Source: Pseudomonadota bacterium
GTDB taxonomy: Bacteria > Myxococcota_A > UBA796 > GCA-2862545
Direction: 5' to 3'
Length of the DNA stretch: 39,840 nucleotides
Assembly: GCA_002862545.1 (NCBI GenBank)
Contig: PKDJ01000146.1
Coordinates: forward strand, 1-39,840
In this document: positions 8,600-17,024 of the stretch, one piece after another
How the letters are laid out: each line of letters starts with the position of its first letter
Numbering within the stretch: the first letter of the stretch is position 1
The notes under the pieces: generated by a model
The model's database searches: none
Told to the model about the DNA's origin: nothing
The model's input: the letters and a program-made list of their open reading frames with translations, nothing else
Translations under genes and position numbers: made by a program

Positions 8600-9451
8600 A
8601 TGAAGCAGCTTGTTGGGATCGTGCTTGGTGCTCTGGTCGTCTCCGTCGCACAGGCTCGAGACTTCGAAGTAGACCTTGGCCGTGGTGGAGTTCCGGTCGC
8701 CGTGCCTGCGAGCTACGACCCGCTCGAGCCACTCCCTCTGATCGTGAACCTGCATGGCTACATGGGCTCCGGTGACCTGGTCGAGGGCATGATGCGCCTC
8801 GGCCGGCTGGTCGACGAGCGCCGCTTCGTCTACGCCACCCCAGATGGTCTGCGAGACTGGTGGGGGCTGCGGTACTGGAGCGCCACGGACTACTGCTGCG
8901 GCTTGGGCGCCGAATCGGACGACTCGGGCTACCTCGAGGCGCTGGTCGACGAGATCACGGCCCGGGTCTCCGTCGACCCGAAGCGCATCTACTTCGTGGG
9001 CTACTCCAACGGTGGCTTCATGTCATACCGCATGGCCTGTGACCACTCGGAGCGGGTTGCTGCAATCGCCAGCCTCGCGGGGGCCACGTTTGACGACCCC
9101 GGCGACTGTGATGCCACTGAGCCGGTTCACGTGCTGCAGATTCACGGCACGGAGGACGACGTGATCCGCTTCCGCGGGGACTGTGAGGGCAGGTGCTACC
9201 CGGGCGCGGTGGAGACCGTTCGCCAGTGGGCCACCCTCGCCGAGTGCGAGCGTGCCGTGGAGCGTGGCCCGGATCTCGACCTCGATCGCGAGGTTGCGGG
9301 TGCCGAGGCGATGACCCATCGGGTGGAGCGCTGCTCGGATGGCGGGTCGGCCGCTCTGTGGACGCTCCGTGGCTCCGACCATGATCCGGTGCTGACCGAT
9401 GCCTTCGCCGAGCGGCTGGTCGACCACCTCTACGCCCATCCCAAGCCCTGA
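8600..9451 (+). CDS. Secreted PHB-depolymerase/feruloyl-esterase-type alpha/beta hydrolase
   Basis: An exported esterase of 283 aa. The signal peptide is MKQLVGIVLGALVVSVAQA, with cleavage after AQA. The oxyanion-hole loop VNLHGYMGSG is followed by the nucleophile elbow GYSNGG (Ser136) and the segment SYRMACDHSERVAAIASLAG, both characteristic of the esterase_phb/LpqC group. Asp and His complete the triad, probably in IHGTEDDVI and GSDHDPVLT. Members cleave polyhydroxyalkanoate, feruloyl or acetyl-xylan esters; the exact substrate cannot be read. Extra Cys residues (DYCCG, MACDH, GDCEGRCYPG) suggest disulfides. ATG 8600 is preferred over the longer frame from 8561 because GGAGGGG lies immediately upstream and the signal peptide begins there. 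Confidence 0.85.
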   Translation: MKQLVGIVLGALVVSVAQARDFEVDLGRGGVPVAVPASYDPLEPLPLIVNLHGYMGSGDLVEGMMRLGRLVDERRFVYATPDGLRDWWGLRYWSATDYCCGLGAESDDSGYLEALVDEITARVSVDPKRIYFVGYSNGGFMSYRMACDHSERVAAIASLAGATFDDPGDCDATEPVHVLQIHGTEDDVIRFRGDCEGRCYPGAVETVRQWATLAECERAVERGPDLDLDREVAGAEAMTHRVERCSDGGSAALWTLRGSDHDPVLTDAFAERLVDHLYAHPKP

Positions 9452-9545
9452 GCCTGTTCCTGCGGGGCAGCGTCGGCCAATGTTCGGCTGCTGTCTCGAA
9501 CGACCGCGCGACCGGCTAAGCTCTGCCAACTGGTCGAGGTGGTGA

Positions 9546-11297
9546 ATGAAGCAGCTGTACTGGGTGCTCCTGTTGTCGGTGGGCTGTGGGTCGGCTCCGA
9601 CTGATGCCGACAAGCCGCCGCCGGAGATCTGCGACGACCTCGAAGACAACGATCTCGATGACCTCGCCGACTGTGCAGACCCCGACTGCGCGGCGGTCTG
9701 CGGCGAGGTCTGCACCAATGGCTCGGATGATGATCTCGACGGCCTGATCGACTGCCTCGACGACGACTGCGACGGCCTGTGCCCCGAGAACTGCGGCGAT
9801 GGTCGCGACAACGACGGCGACGGCGCCATCGACTGCGACGACCGGGACTGCTTCGGCAGCTGCCCCGAGGTCTGTGGTGACGGCTTCGACAACGACGGCG
9901 ACGGAAAGGTCGACTGCCTCGACGAGGAGTGCGTCGATCCGAGCTGCGACGAGGTCTGCACCGATGGGCGCGACAACGACGCTGATGCGCTGATCGACTG
10001 CGACGACGAAGACTGCAACGACCCCGTCTGCATCGAGAACTGCACCGACGGGCGTGACAACGACGCCGATGGTCGGGTCGACTGTGACGACACGGACTGC
10101 GACGGGGCCTGTCCCGAGGTCTGCACCGACGGCCGCGACAACGACGCCGACGGCCGCATCGACTGCGAAGACGACGAGTGCGCCGAGGTCTGCGACGCCG
10201 ACGGCGACGGCTTCTTCAACGCCGACTTTGGTGGTGACGACTGCGACGACACGCGCTTCGAGGTCAACCCGAGCCGTCCCGAGATCTGCAACGGGGCCGA
10301 GGTGCTCGACGACGACTGCGACGGGCTGTTCGACGAAGACGACCCCGACATCGACCCGCTGACGCTCATCGCCTGGGGTCGTGACTATGATGGCGACGGC
10401 TATGGCACCGATGTCGATGCCCTGCTTGCCTGTCAGGCTCCGATGGGCTTCGGCTTCGCCCGCATGGACTGTGACGACACACGTGACGACGTGAATCCAG
10501 GCATGCCCGAGATCTGCAACCCCGACGAGCCGCTGGACGACGACTGCGATGGGCTCGTCGACGATGCCGACCCGGACATCAGCCCCGACAGCTACCTCGA
10601 GTGGTACGCCGATCGCGACGGTGACGGCTTTGGAGCCGCTGACGACTTCGAGTACGCGTGCAGCCGCCCCGACGGCACCGCCGCAACCAACGACGACTGC
10701 GACGACGCCGATCCGACCGTCGGCCCCCCGAGCCTCTGGTACGAGGACGTCGACCGGGACGGCTTCGGAGCGGGAGACCCCCTCGACCCGACGCCGACCT
10801 GCGACCCACCGGATCCCCGAGCCCGACCGGACTGGATCGGCCTGGACTGCGGGCCCGACGATCCCAGCATCTACCCGGGCGCCCCCGAGATCTGCGAGAA
10901 CGGAGTCGACGAGGACTGCGACGGCCGTGATCTCCCCTGCCGGCCCGACTGCGATCCGGCCATCGAGGTCGAGGCCTTCATCGATGCCTCCTGGCGCTGC
11001 GTGTACCTGGACGGCTCCGGTGGTGAGTGCGACCCGGGCTACGAGCTGGCACCGCAGTCCATCCTCGATGACGTGGCCCCTGACTTCACGGGCAAGGACT
11101 ACAAGAACGAGGTCTCGGACAACTGCTGCATCTGGCACCGTGACCAAGACATCGAGCGGCAGGACTGGGGACTAGGCAGCAACTGCAACTCCCCCGGTCC
11201 CTTCAGCGGAGGACCGACCTACGGCGGTGCGGGGTGTCTGGACATCCTGAACCTCAACCCGCGTCAGCTCACGCTGTGCATGACGCTGCCCCTCTAG
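9546..11297 (+). CDS. Asp/Cys-rich repeat lipoprotein, MopE-like
   Basis: A surface lipoprotein of 583 aa. A signal peptide with lipobox SVGC is followed by seven tandem repeats of 26-28 residues (residues 27-216) of the form E-x-C-x-D-G-x-D-N-D-x-D-G-x-x-D-C-x-D-x-x-C. Next come longer MopE-type units (about 217-480), each with DGDGxG, DCDDxxxxxxPxxPEICN and [16 protein letters not shown]. The C-terminal region of about 110 residues is Cys-containing and different ([22 protein letters not shown]). Spaced Asp and paired Cys imply many calcium sites and disulfides. Related proteins occur in Myxococcota and, as MopE, in methanotrophs where the secreted form binds copper; here the role is unknown. 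GAGGTGG precedes ATG 9546. Confidence 0.8.
   Translation: MKQLYWVLLLSVGCGSAPTDADKPPPEICDDLEDNDLDDLADCADPDCAAVCGEVCTNGSDDDLDGLIDCLDDDCDGLCPENCGDGRDNDGDGAIDCDDRDCFGSCPEVCGDGFDNDGDGKVDCLDEECVDPSCDEVCTDGRDNDADALIDCDDEDCNDPVCIENCTDGRDNDADGRVDCDDTDCDGACPEVCTDGRDNDADGRIDCEDDECAEVCDADGDGFFNADFGGDDCDDTRFEVNPSRPEICNGAEVLDDDCDGLFDEDDPDIDPLTLIAWGRDYDGDGYGTDVDALLACQAPMGFGFARMDCDDTRDDVNPGMPEICNPDEPLDDDCDGLVDDADPDISPDSYLEWYADRDGDGFGAADDFEYACSRPDGTAATNDDCDDADPTVGPPSLWYEDVDRDGFGAGDPLDPTPTCDPPDPRARPDWIGLDCGPDDPSIYPGAPEICENGVDEDCDGRDLPCRPDCDPAIEVEAFIDASWRCVYLDGSGGECDPGYELAPQSILDDVAPDFTGKDYKNEVSDNCCIWHRDQDIERQDWGLGSNCNSPGPFSGGPTYGGAGCLDILNLNPRQLTLCMTLPL
9624..10193 (+). repeat. Seven in-frame tandem repeats of 78-84 bp
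   Basis: This stretch codes seven head-to-tail units of 27, 27, 27, 28, 28, 27 and 26 residues in the lipoprotein above. Units 3-7 are most alike (core GRDNDxDGxxDC), whereas unit 1 is diverged ([15 protein letters not shown]). The pattern points to expansion by unequal recombination, and copy number may vary between strains. Confidence 0.8.
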
Positions 11298-11304
11298 GAG
11301 TCTG

Positions 11305-11817
11305 GTGGGACGCAAGCGCACCAAGTTCGACTGGACGGCCGAGGACGGCTTCGCTGAGCGGGTCGACCGGCCGACGCGCCAGCAGCGCCGCTCAGGCAGC
11401 CGGGAGCTCGAGCAGCTGGCCGTGAAGCTCGCCGAGATGCCGGCGGCTACGCGGCATCGTCTGCCGCTAGAGTCGCATGTTCACGAGGCGCTCGATGTGC
11501 TTGCTTCGCTGGCGCGAGGTCCGGCGCTCAAGCGGCAGCGACTGCGCGTGACCACGCTGCTGATGGGCGCCGACCGCGAGGCCCTCGACGAGGCGCTCGC
11601 GGGTGGCGGTGCGGATCAAGAGCGGCTGTGGGCACTGGAGCGGTGGCGCGAGCGCTTGATCGCAGAGGGCGACCCCGCCGTGCAGGCCTTCGTCGCCGAG
11701 CACCCCGCGGCGGACCGCCAGCAGCTGCGTCAGCTGGCGCGCAAGGCCGCTGGCGAGGGTGATGCGGCGGCACGGGCGCGAAAGAAGCTGTTCGCTGTGC
11801 TCAAGGCCAGCGGGTAG
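11305..11817 (+). CDS. darP: DarP/YjgA (DUF615) ribosome-associated protein
   Basis: The 170-residue protein matches the DUF615 family by pattern. A charged N-terminus comes first, then a helical region beginning with RQQRRSGSRELEQLAVKLAE. The family hallmark near the end, ERWRERLIAEGDPAVQAFVA followed by PAADRQQLRQLARKA, aligns with 'LRDRLIDQGDDAI ... PDADRQQLRTLIRNA' in E. coli YjgA. It ends KKLFAVLK, matching the family's final helix (RQIFQYLREL). In E. coli the protein associates with late 50S ribosomal intermediates. It is a housekeeping gene among exported-protein genes. The start is GTG 11305 with AGGAG just upstream, overlapping the end of the preceding gene region, so it may be co-transcribed with it. 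Confidence 0.85.
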   Translation: MGRKRTKFDWTAEDGFAERVDRPTRQQRRSGSRELEQLAVKLAEMPAATRHRLPLESHVHEALDVLASLARGPALKRQRLRVTTLLMGADREALDEALAGGGADQERLWALERWRERLIAEGDPAVQAFVAEHPAADRQQLRQLARKAAGEGDAAARARKKLFAVLKASG

Positions 11818-11837
11818 AACGACGGGTGGAGGCGCCC

Positions 11838-12602
11838 GTGATCGTCCTGCTCGCCGCGACTGCTCTCGCATTCCCGCTCAACCGGCCCGATCCAGATCAC
11901 ATGGAGGGGTACCGCTGCCTGCGGTATCCGGTCGGTGATGCGAACAACGTGGAGATCACGGACTACACGCTCTCCGATGCTGCGCCGGGGGCGCCCGTCA
12001 TTCCAGAGGCGCTCCGCTCTGCGCTGACGTCCTTTGCCGCGGACGATGCGCTCAAGGCCGCCTCGCGAGGACGTGGCGTGTCGTCGATGTCGGCGGTCAC
12101 CAGCCTGGCGACCGAGGGTGTTCCGGTGCTCAAGGCCGCCTGTGACCGGAGCGCGACGGACCAAGACGACTTCCGCTCGGGCTGCAAGCGGCCCAAGGCC
12201 TGCGTCGCCCAGGTGACCATCGACGGTCAGGCCCTGCAGACCAGCGAATCAGGAAAGATCGGGCCCAAGCTGTCACCGATCGACAGTCCCGCCGTCGCGC
12301 TCGGACTCGTCGCCACCGTCGATGGAGGGGTCTTCCTTCCCCTGACGCCAGCCGAGCTGGCGGCGTGGTCTGAGGAGGCCTCGGGCTGGCGGACGCTCGA
12401 CGATGGCACGATGCCGTGGGTGGAGATCGAGGAGCGACGCATGGGCTGGCTCGTGCGGGTCGCGCGCCGGGCCCCCTGCGGCTGCGAGCAGGACATCGTG
12501 CGCCGGCCCTATTGGGTCGACGGAAACGGAAACCTTTGCATGATCGACGAGCCGGCCGTGCCCCTGGCGAAGGCGACCGAGGGCACGTGCGCCGGCCGGT
12601 GA
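11838..12602 (+). CDS. Secreted protein of unknown function
   Basis: No family is recognised. GTG 11838 is chosen because GGAGG lies five bases upstream and a short signal peptide (MIVLLAATALAFPLN, likely cut after ALA) begins there; the frame is open from 11826. The mature part, about 240 aa, has scattered Cys that could pair (YRCLRY, KAACDRS, SGCKRPKACVAQ, APCGCEQD, NLCMID, GTCAGR). Around residues 150-175 are VALGLVATVDGGVFLPLTPA and a WVEIEERRMGWLVRVARR strand pair. It ends tail to tail with the lysyl-oxidase gene with no spacer. Confidence 0.65.
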   Translation: MIVLLAATALAFPLNRPDPDHMEGYRCLRYPVGDANNVEITDYTLSDAAPGAPVIPEALRSALTSFAADDALKAASRGRGVSSMSAVTSLATEGVPVLKAACDRSATDQDDFRSGCKRPKACVAQVTIDGQALQTSESGKIGPKLSPIDSPAVALGLVATVDGGVFLPLTPAELAAWSEEASGWRTLDDGTMPWVEIEERRMGWLVRVARRAPCGCEQDIVRRPYWVDGNGNLCMIDEPAVPLAKATEGTCAGR

Positions 12603-14579
12603 TCAGTCGAGCAGCGTGACCTCGTCGCCGGTGATGTTGACCGGCACAGAGGCGCTGTTGTTGTCGATGTCGACCTCGGCGATCAGTCCGAGCGGGTTGG
12701 TGCTGACGATGACCTCGTAGTCGCCGTCCTCGAGGTCGGTGATGTCGATCCACTGGCACTGCAGGCTGCTGTGGTAGATGTCGTAGCAGCCGGCCGAGAT
12801 GCCCTGGTCGATGCAGTTGTACCACTCACAGGAGCCCTCGCTGATGTCCTCGTCGTAGATGCCGAGGTCCATCACGCAGAACCCCGCCTTGGCTCCGATG
12901 GGGAGAATCTCGCCGGTCGCGAGGTCGCGCATGTCGTACCGCGCGTACTCGGTGAAGTGGTAGTGCCCGTGGCACTCGTCCCAGACGAAGTCTTCGGACT
13001 CGGAGGGGCTTCCGAGGTGCAGATCTTCGTCGCCGATGTTGGCGATCAGGGTGTCGAAGCGCAGCACCCGTCGGACGCCGGTGTCGCGCACGCAGCCCTC
13101 GAGGACCAGGCAGGAGTCGTCCCCCACGTCGACATAGTCGACGTACAGGTCGCCGCGTAGCGTGTCCTCGTCGACGATGAGGTCGACGCCCATCAGGCAC
13201 TCGTCGGCCGGCTCGAGGCCGGTCGTGCCGCCGACGCAGGTGTCGCAGATGTCCAGGAAGGCCTCGCCGTCGCAGACGCCGGCGCAGTCCATGGCGAGAT
13301 CGGCCTCGAGGGCCGTCGAGCCGCCCGCGCAGGTGCCGCAGTCGTCGACCACGGCGACGCCGCCCCACATGCCTGCGCAGTCGCGCTCACAGCCTGCGGG
13401 GACGAACTGGGTGTAGATCTGTCCGCTCACCTCGGGGTTCAGATCGTCCCACATGGGTGCGAGGAAGGCTCCATACCCATCGGACGGGAGGTGCCCGTTG
13501 TCGTAGCCGGGCAGGTCGCCGTCACCGAAGGTGATCACCCCGTTGGAGATGATGGTCGCGGTGCTGTAGCTCGCGTCGAGGAAGTCGAAGTCGAAGCCGA
13601 GCTCCACCTCGATGCTGCCGTCGTCGGACAGCCCGAGCGGCTCGCCGGTCCAGCGGATGTCGTCGAGCTCGAGGGGATGGCTGTACTCGACAACCGGCAG
13701 ATCGCCTGCCGTGCTGTCGAAGTACACGTTCGGGTAGTCGACCGGGTACTCGCTCAGGTGGGCCAGCTCGACGAAGGGGTCGCCGGCGGGGCCTTGCCAG
13801 CCGATGGTCGGCGTCAGCTCGTAGGGCTCCACCTGGGTGTAGTAGTAGGCGAAGTCGCCGTTCTCGTGGAGCACTACCTGGAAGGTGTAGGGCCCTCCCT
13901 CGCGGCTGTAGTGGGCCACCTCGGTCCACTGAATGACGAACTTGGCGCCCGCGTCGGGGCCGCAGACATCGCATGCATCCATGATGCCGTCGCCGTCGAT
14001 GTCGTCTCGTGCGGGCTCGAGGCCGGTGGTGCCGCCGACGCACTGGCCGCAGTCGTCGAGGAAGGCATCGCCGTAGCACAGCCCCGTGCAGTCGCGGTCG
14101 AGGTCGTCGCACACGAGATCGGAGCCGCCGATGTCGATGCAGACGGGCATGGAGCCGACCGAGTCGGCACCGTCGGCCCCCCGCATCGCTGCAGCCTGGA
14201 AGCAGGCCGTGCGACCCGCGAGGGCCTCGGGCACGATGAGTGAGCCCGAGGCGACACCGCTGGGATTAGCCCGAAGGTTCATGAACCGCGTCGCGCCGAC
14301 GATCTCCAGGCACATGCCACCCAGGGACGGGACACACGGGCCACCACCGTAGGAGCTGCCCGTGGCGAGTCCGACGGTCTCTCCGGGCTCGAGGCCGAGG
14401 ACGCGGAAGAACATCCGCTTGCCTGCGTCGGCCTCGGAGACCTCCAGCAGAATTCCTCGAGGATCGGGCGGGGGGAGCTCGCTGGTCACAGCGCCGAGAC
14501 TCGTGGGGGGCACAGGAGCGCTGGGCACAGGAGCGGCTGTGCAGCCCAGGAGCACGAGAGCGGGCAGGAGACGTGGCAT
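12603..14579 (-). CDS. Lysyl-oxidase-domain lipoprotein
   Basis: A large exported lipoprotein (about 658 aa from ATG 14579; ATG 14591 is also possible but lacks a ribosome site). A signal peptide with lipobox VLLGC comes first, then Cys-rich units of the type DDCGxCVGGTTGLEPA (one near residue 190, more near 400-450). Between them lies a beta-rich domain of about 180 residues with alternating Gly/Asp (e.g. IISNGVITFGDGDLPGYDNG). The final ~200 residues are a lysyl oxidase domain: copper-binding ECHGHYH (His537, 539, 541), Lys564 in GAKAGFC and Tyr602 in GCYDIYHSSLQCQWIDITD. The last two match the residues that form the lysine-tyrosylquinone cofactor in animal LOX. It probably oxidises amines or lysines on surface proteins. 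Confidence 0.85.
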   Translation of the reverse strand: MPRLLPALVLLGCTAAPVPSAPVPPTSLGAVTSELPPPDPRGILLEVSEADAGKRMFFRVLGLEPGETVGLATGSSYGGGPCVPSLGGMCLEIVGATRFMNLRANPSGVASGSLIVPEALAGRTACFQAAAMRGADGADSVGSMPVCIDIGGSDLVCDDLDRDCTGLCYGDAFLDDCGQCVGGTTGLEPARDDIDGDGIMDACDVCGPDAGAKFVIQWTEVAHYSREGGPYTFQVVLHENGDFAYYYTQVEPYELTPTIGWQGPAGDPFVELAHLSEYPVDYPNVYFDSTAGDLPVVEYSHPLELDDIRWTGEPLGLSDDGSIEVELGFDFDFLDASYSTATIISNGVITFGDGDLPGYDNGHLPSDGYGAFLAPMWDDLNPEVSGQIYTQFVPAGCERDCAGMWGGVAVVDDCGTCAGGSTALEADLAMDCAGVCDGEAFLDICDTCVGGTTGLEPADECLMGVDLIVDEDTLRGDLYVDYVDVGDDSCLVLEGCVRDTGVRRVLRFDTLIANIGDEDLHLGSPSESEDFVWDECHGHYHFTEYARYDMRDLATGEILPIGAKAGFCVMDLGIYDEDISEGSCEWYNCIDQGISAGCYDIYHSSLQCQWIDITDLEDGDYEVIVSTNPLGLIAEVDIDNNSASVPVNITGDEVTLLD

Positions 14580-14657
14580 GGAGACCCCCATCAGGTGGGG
14601 AACGTAGCAAGAATGGGCCTGCGATGGCGTGCAGAGAGCGTCATGCGCTGCCCTCGG

Positions 14658-14942
14658 TCAGTGGACGTACCCCAGAGCCTCGAGGTGCGCGCGCTGCTCT
14701 TCGGAGAGCGGAGCGGCGCGCTGCTCGACCATGGCCTCGAGCTCGGCTGCGTCTGCGGCCCGATGAGGAGGCACCGGCAGGGGAATCGACTCCTCGGGGT
14801 CGTGCTCGAGATCGAACCAGACGGCCTCCTCGCCTCTGAAGACCATCAGCTTGCCGTCCTCGAAGATCCGTGAGGCGACGGGCCCTCGGCGCCAGGGTCC
14901 GGCATGCTCGTCGCGGTAGCCGAGCGTCGCTCTCGCCTCCTG
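14658..14942 (-). pseudogene. Sulfatase C-terminal fragment (5' part missing)
   Basis: On the minus strand an open frame ends at 14658 with about 95 codons that resemble the tail of a sulfatase: a strand segment FEDGKLMVFRGEEAVWFDLE, then DLEHDPEES (the usual 'YDLxxDPxE' motif), then a helix and the ending LSEEQRAHLEALGYV, common in sulfatases. All catalytic parts (the CxPxR formylglycine site and metal ligands) are missing. The similarity fades near 14930-14945, after which the frame meets a stop (14976) and the coding signal switches to the other strand. The only internal Met start (14846) would give a 62-residue protein without function. It looks like a deletion remnant or a junction artefact. 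Confidence 0.6.
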
Positions 14943-15445
14943 CCCGGTCGCGCACGGGGTACGCCTTCCTCGACGTCAACGTCCCCTACTGCGAGGGATG
15001 GCCTGGGCTGTCCATGGGCTTCGGAGCCCACGAGGAGCAGCACGAGGAAGGCTGGGGCCTCAATGGGCTGACGGGTGAGGTCCACCTAGGCCAGTTCACC
15101 AACCGGGACGGTGAGACGCGCTACGGCGCCGAGACGCGCTTTGACGGACTCTCGGGGCACACGGGGAAGGACGGCAATGGCTGGCTGCCGGACTATGGCG
15201 GTGTCGGCGTAGCGCGCGGCGGCGTGAACGTCGGCTCCGACGGTCTCTACGTCGGCGGCAGTGGGAGCCTCTTCCAGGCGGGGTACCAGGACGAGACCTC
15301 CAAGCTGGGCGGCAGCTTTGGGCTCGGCATGGAGTATGAGCTGCGGGTCCCCGAGGCGGACGAGGGCGTCTACCACGAGGTGAGCGCGGGTCCTGTGACC
15401 ATCGGTGGGGTCGATCAGCGCTCGCGGCCTCAGCCCCGCCGGTGA
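14943..15445 (+). pseudogene. Fragment of an unknown Gly-rich protein (5' part missing)
   Basis: A plus-strand frame becomes protein-like from about 14949 (RTGYAFLDVNVPYCEGWPGL) and ends at 15445. It is rich in Gly and aromatics, with short repeats such as GVGVARGGVNVGSDGLYVGG and GSLFQAGYQDETSKLGGSFG, suggesting beta-hairpins. No start with a ribosome site is found; the frame extends left to GTG 14870 only by reading antisense through the sulfatase fragment. Around 15405-15420 the frame one base over continues as plausible sequence (GANGLAHVGFPSLADDDATV) to a stop at about 15568, so a frameshift near the end is possible. The family is not recognised. It is probably a truncated gene. Confidence 0.45.
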
Positions 15446-15578
15446 GCGGTCCGTCAGGTCGGGCTGGCGGGGTGCCAACGGACTCGCGCACGTCGGGTTC
15501 CCGAGTCTGGCGGACGACGACGCGACCGTGCGCGTCGCTGACCTCGCAGGGGCGCAAGCACGGCGATAGCCGAGGGGC

Positions 15579-16694
15579 ATGTCTGGTAGCAGCACCGGTG
15601 TCCTGTTTCGCGTGACCACCTTCGGCGAGAGCCACGGCGGCGGCCTCGGTGCCGTGGTCGAGGGCTGTCCCCCGGGTCTCTTGCTCGATCTGGACGCTGT
15701 ACAGGCCGAGCTCGAGCGACGGCGTCCCGGTCAGTCGGCGATCGTCACGCAGCGCAAGGAGGGCGACCGTGTCGAGGTGCTCTCGGGACTGTTCGAGGGG
15801 CGGACCCTCGGCACGCCGCTCGCGCTGGTGATCCGGAACAAGGACGCGAAGCCGGATTCCTACCGTCCGTTCAAGGACCGGTATCGGCCGTCCCATGCCG
15901 ACTTCACCTACGACGCGCGCTACGGCATCCGCGCCTGGGCCGGTGGCGGCCGAGCCAGTGCACGCGAGACGGCTGCTCGGGTCGCCGCGGGTGCGGTGGC
16001 GCGGCAGGTGCTGCAGTCGCTGGGCGCGGTCGAGGTGGTGGCGTGGGTGGATCGGGTGGCGGACGTGGACGCCAGCGTCGACCCGGCGACGGTCACCGCC
16101 GAGGCCGTCGAGGCCTATCCGCTGGTGCGGTGTCCCGACCCGGACGCAGCCGCCGCGATGGAGGCGCGGATCCGTGCCGCTCGGAAGGCGGGTGACACGG
16201 TGGGCGGTGTGGTGCGCTGCGTCGCCCGAGGGATCCCTGCGGGCCTCGGCGCGCCGGTCTTCGACAAGCTGGACGGCGATCTCGCCAAGGCCCTGATGAG
16301 CCTGCCCGCCGCTAAGGGTGTCGAGATCGGCAGTGGCTTCGCAGGCACGCGCCTGACGGGCCTGGCCCACAACGACCCGTTCGTGCCGGATGTCGAGCGT
16401 GGGGTCGCCACGGCGACGAACCGCTCGGGCGGTGTCCAGGGGGGCATCAGCAACGGCATGCCCATCGAAGTGGCGGTCGCCTTCAAGCCGGTCGCCACGG
16501 TGTTCCGAGAGCAGGACACCGTCGACACCGCCGGTAAGGCCACCACGGTCACGCCGCGGGGGCGCCACGATCCCTGCGTGCTCCCGCGGGCAGTGCCCAT
16601 CGTCGAGGCGGCGGTGTGCCTCACGCTGGTCGACCACTGGCTGCGGTGGCGAGGGCAGGTGGGTGAGCCGCCTCCGGTGCCGCTCCTCGGGTGA
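15579..16694 (+). CDS. aroC: Chorismate synthase
   Basis: Catalyses the last shikimate step, 5-enolpyruvylshikimate-3-phosphate to chorismate, using reduced FMN. The 371-residue length is normal, and signatures appear in order: [21 protein letters not shown] (family signature 1), [61 protein letters not shown] (signature 2 with conserved His, Arg and Ser) and, late, [16 protein letters not shown] with [19 protein letters not shown] (signature 3). ATG 15579 has GAGGGG just upstream. No other aro gene is nearby, and the small charged-protein gene converges on it with 18 bases between. Confidence 0.97.
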   Translation: MSGSSTGVLFRVTTFGESHGGGLGAVVEGCPPGLLLDLDAVQAELERRRPGQSAIVTQRKEGDRVEVLSGLFEGRTLGTPLALVIRNKDAKPDSYRPFKDRYRPSHADFTYDARYGIRAWAGGGRASARETAARVAAGAVARQVLQSLGAVEVVAWVDRVADVDASVDPATVTAEAVEAYPLVRCPDPDAAAAMEARIRAARKAGDTVGGVVRCVARGIPAGLGAPVFDKLDGDLAKALMSLPAAKGVEIGSGFAGTRLTGLAHNDPFVPDVERGVATATNRSGGVQGGISNGMPIEVAVAFKPVATVFREQDTVDTAGKATTVTPRGRHDPCVLPRAVPIVEAAVCLTLVDHWLRWRGQVGEPPPVPLLG

Positions 16695-16712
16695 GGGCGG
16701 CACGCGCGGGCC

Positions 16713-16913
16713 TCAGCGCTTCTTCTTCTTGCGCTTCTTCTTCTGGGCCTTCGAGCGCGCGTTCGAGGGGCTGCGGAACCCAGGGCGAGCGGCCATGTCG
16801 CTGTCGCGCGAGAGCTTGCCGATCAGCTTCACCTCCGACTTCTTCGCCTGCGACTCCGCGTCCTCCTCCGTGGTCTCCGCCGTCTCCGTGGTCTCGGACT
16901 GGTCCTCGGTCAT
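16713..16913 (-). CDS. Small bipartite charged protein (acidic N-terminus, poly-Lys tail)
   Basis: A 66-residue protein from ATG 16913, which has a strong ACGGAGG site. The first 23 residues are Glu/Asp/Thr-rich (TEDQSETTETAETTEEDAES). The middle is ordinary (KSEVKLIGKLSRDSDMAARP), and the last 11 residues are almost pure Lys/Arg (QKKKRKKKKR end). Codon positions are consistent with real coding and the ribosome site is one of the best in the window. The function is unknown; the basic tail could bind RNA or DNA and the acidic half could act as a charge counterpart. It converges on aroC. Confidence 0.65.
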   Translation of the reverse strand: MTEDQSETTETAETTEEDAESQAKKSEVKLIGKLSRDSDMAARPGFRSPSNARSKAQKKKRKKKKR

Positions 16914-17024
16914 CGGTCCTCCGTCTACAGACCGCATCGGTAGCCCAGCCGAAGGCGACGAGCACGCGAGGCGGACCCCGTGGACTCGACAGGACTGTTG
17001 CGCAAGCCGACGGGTGAGCCGCGC

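Noticed and set aside
9624..10193. CRISPR-like periodicity
   Set aside because: Repeats of 78-84 bp are continuous with no unique spacers and keep the reading frame of a lipoprotein; they are coding tandem repeats.
12771..14243. Long plus-strand frames opposite the lysyl oxidase gene
   Set aside because: The minus strand has a complete lipoprotein signal, Cys-rich modules and LOX motifs; the plus frames have only Val/Gly/Arg-rich shadow sequence.
16713..16760. Microsatellite-like CTTCTTCTT run
   Set aside because: It encodes the Lys/Arg tail of the small protein in frame, so it is coding low complexity, not a separate repeat element.
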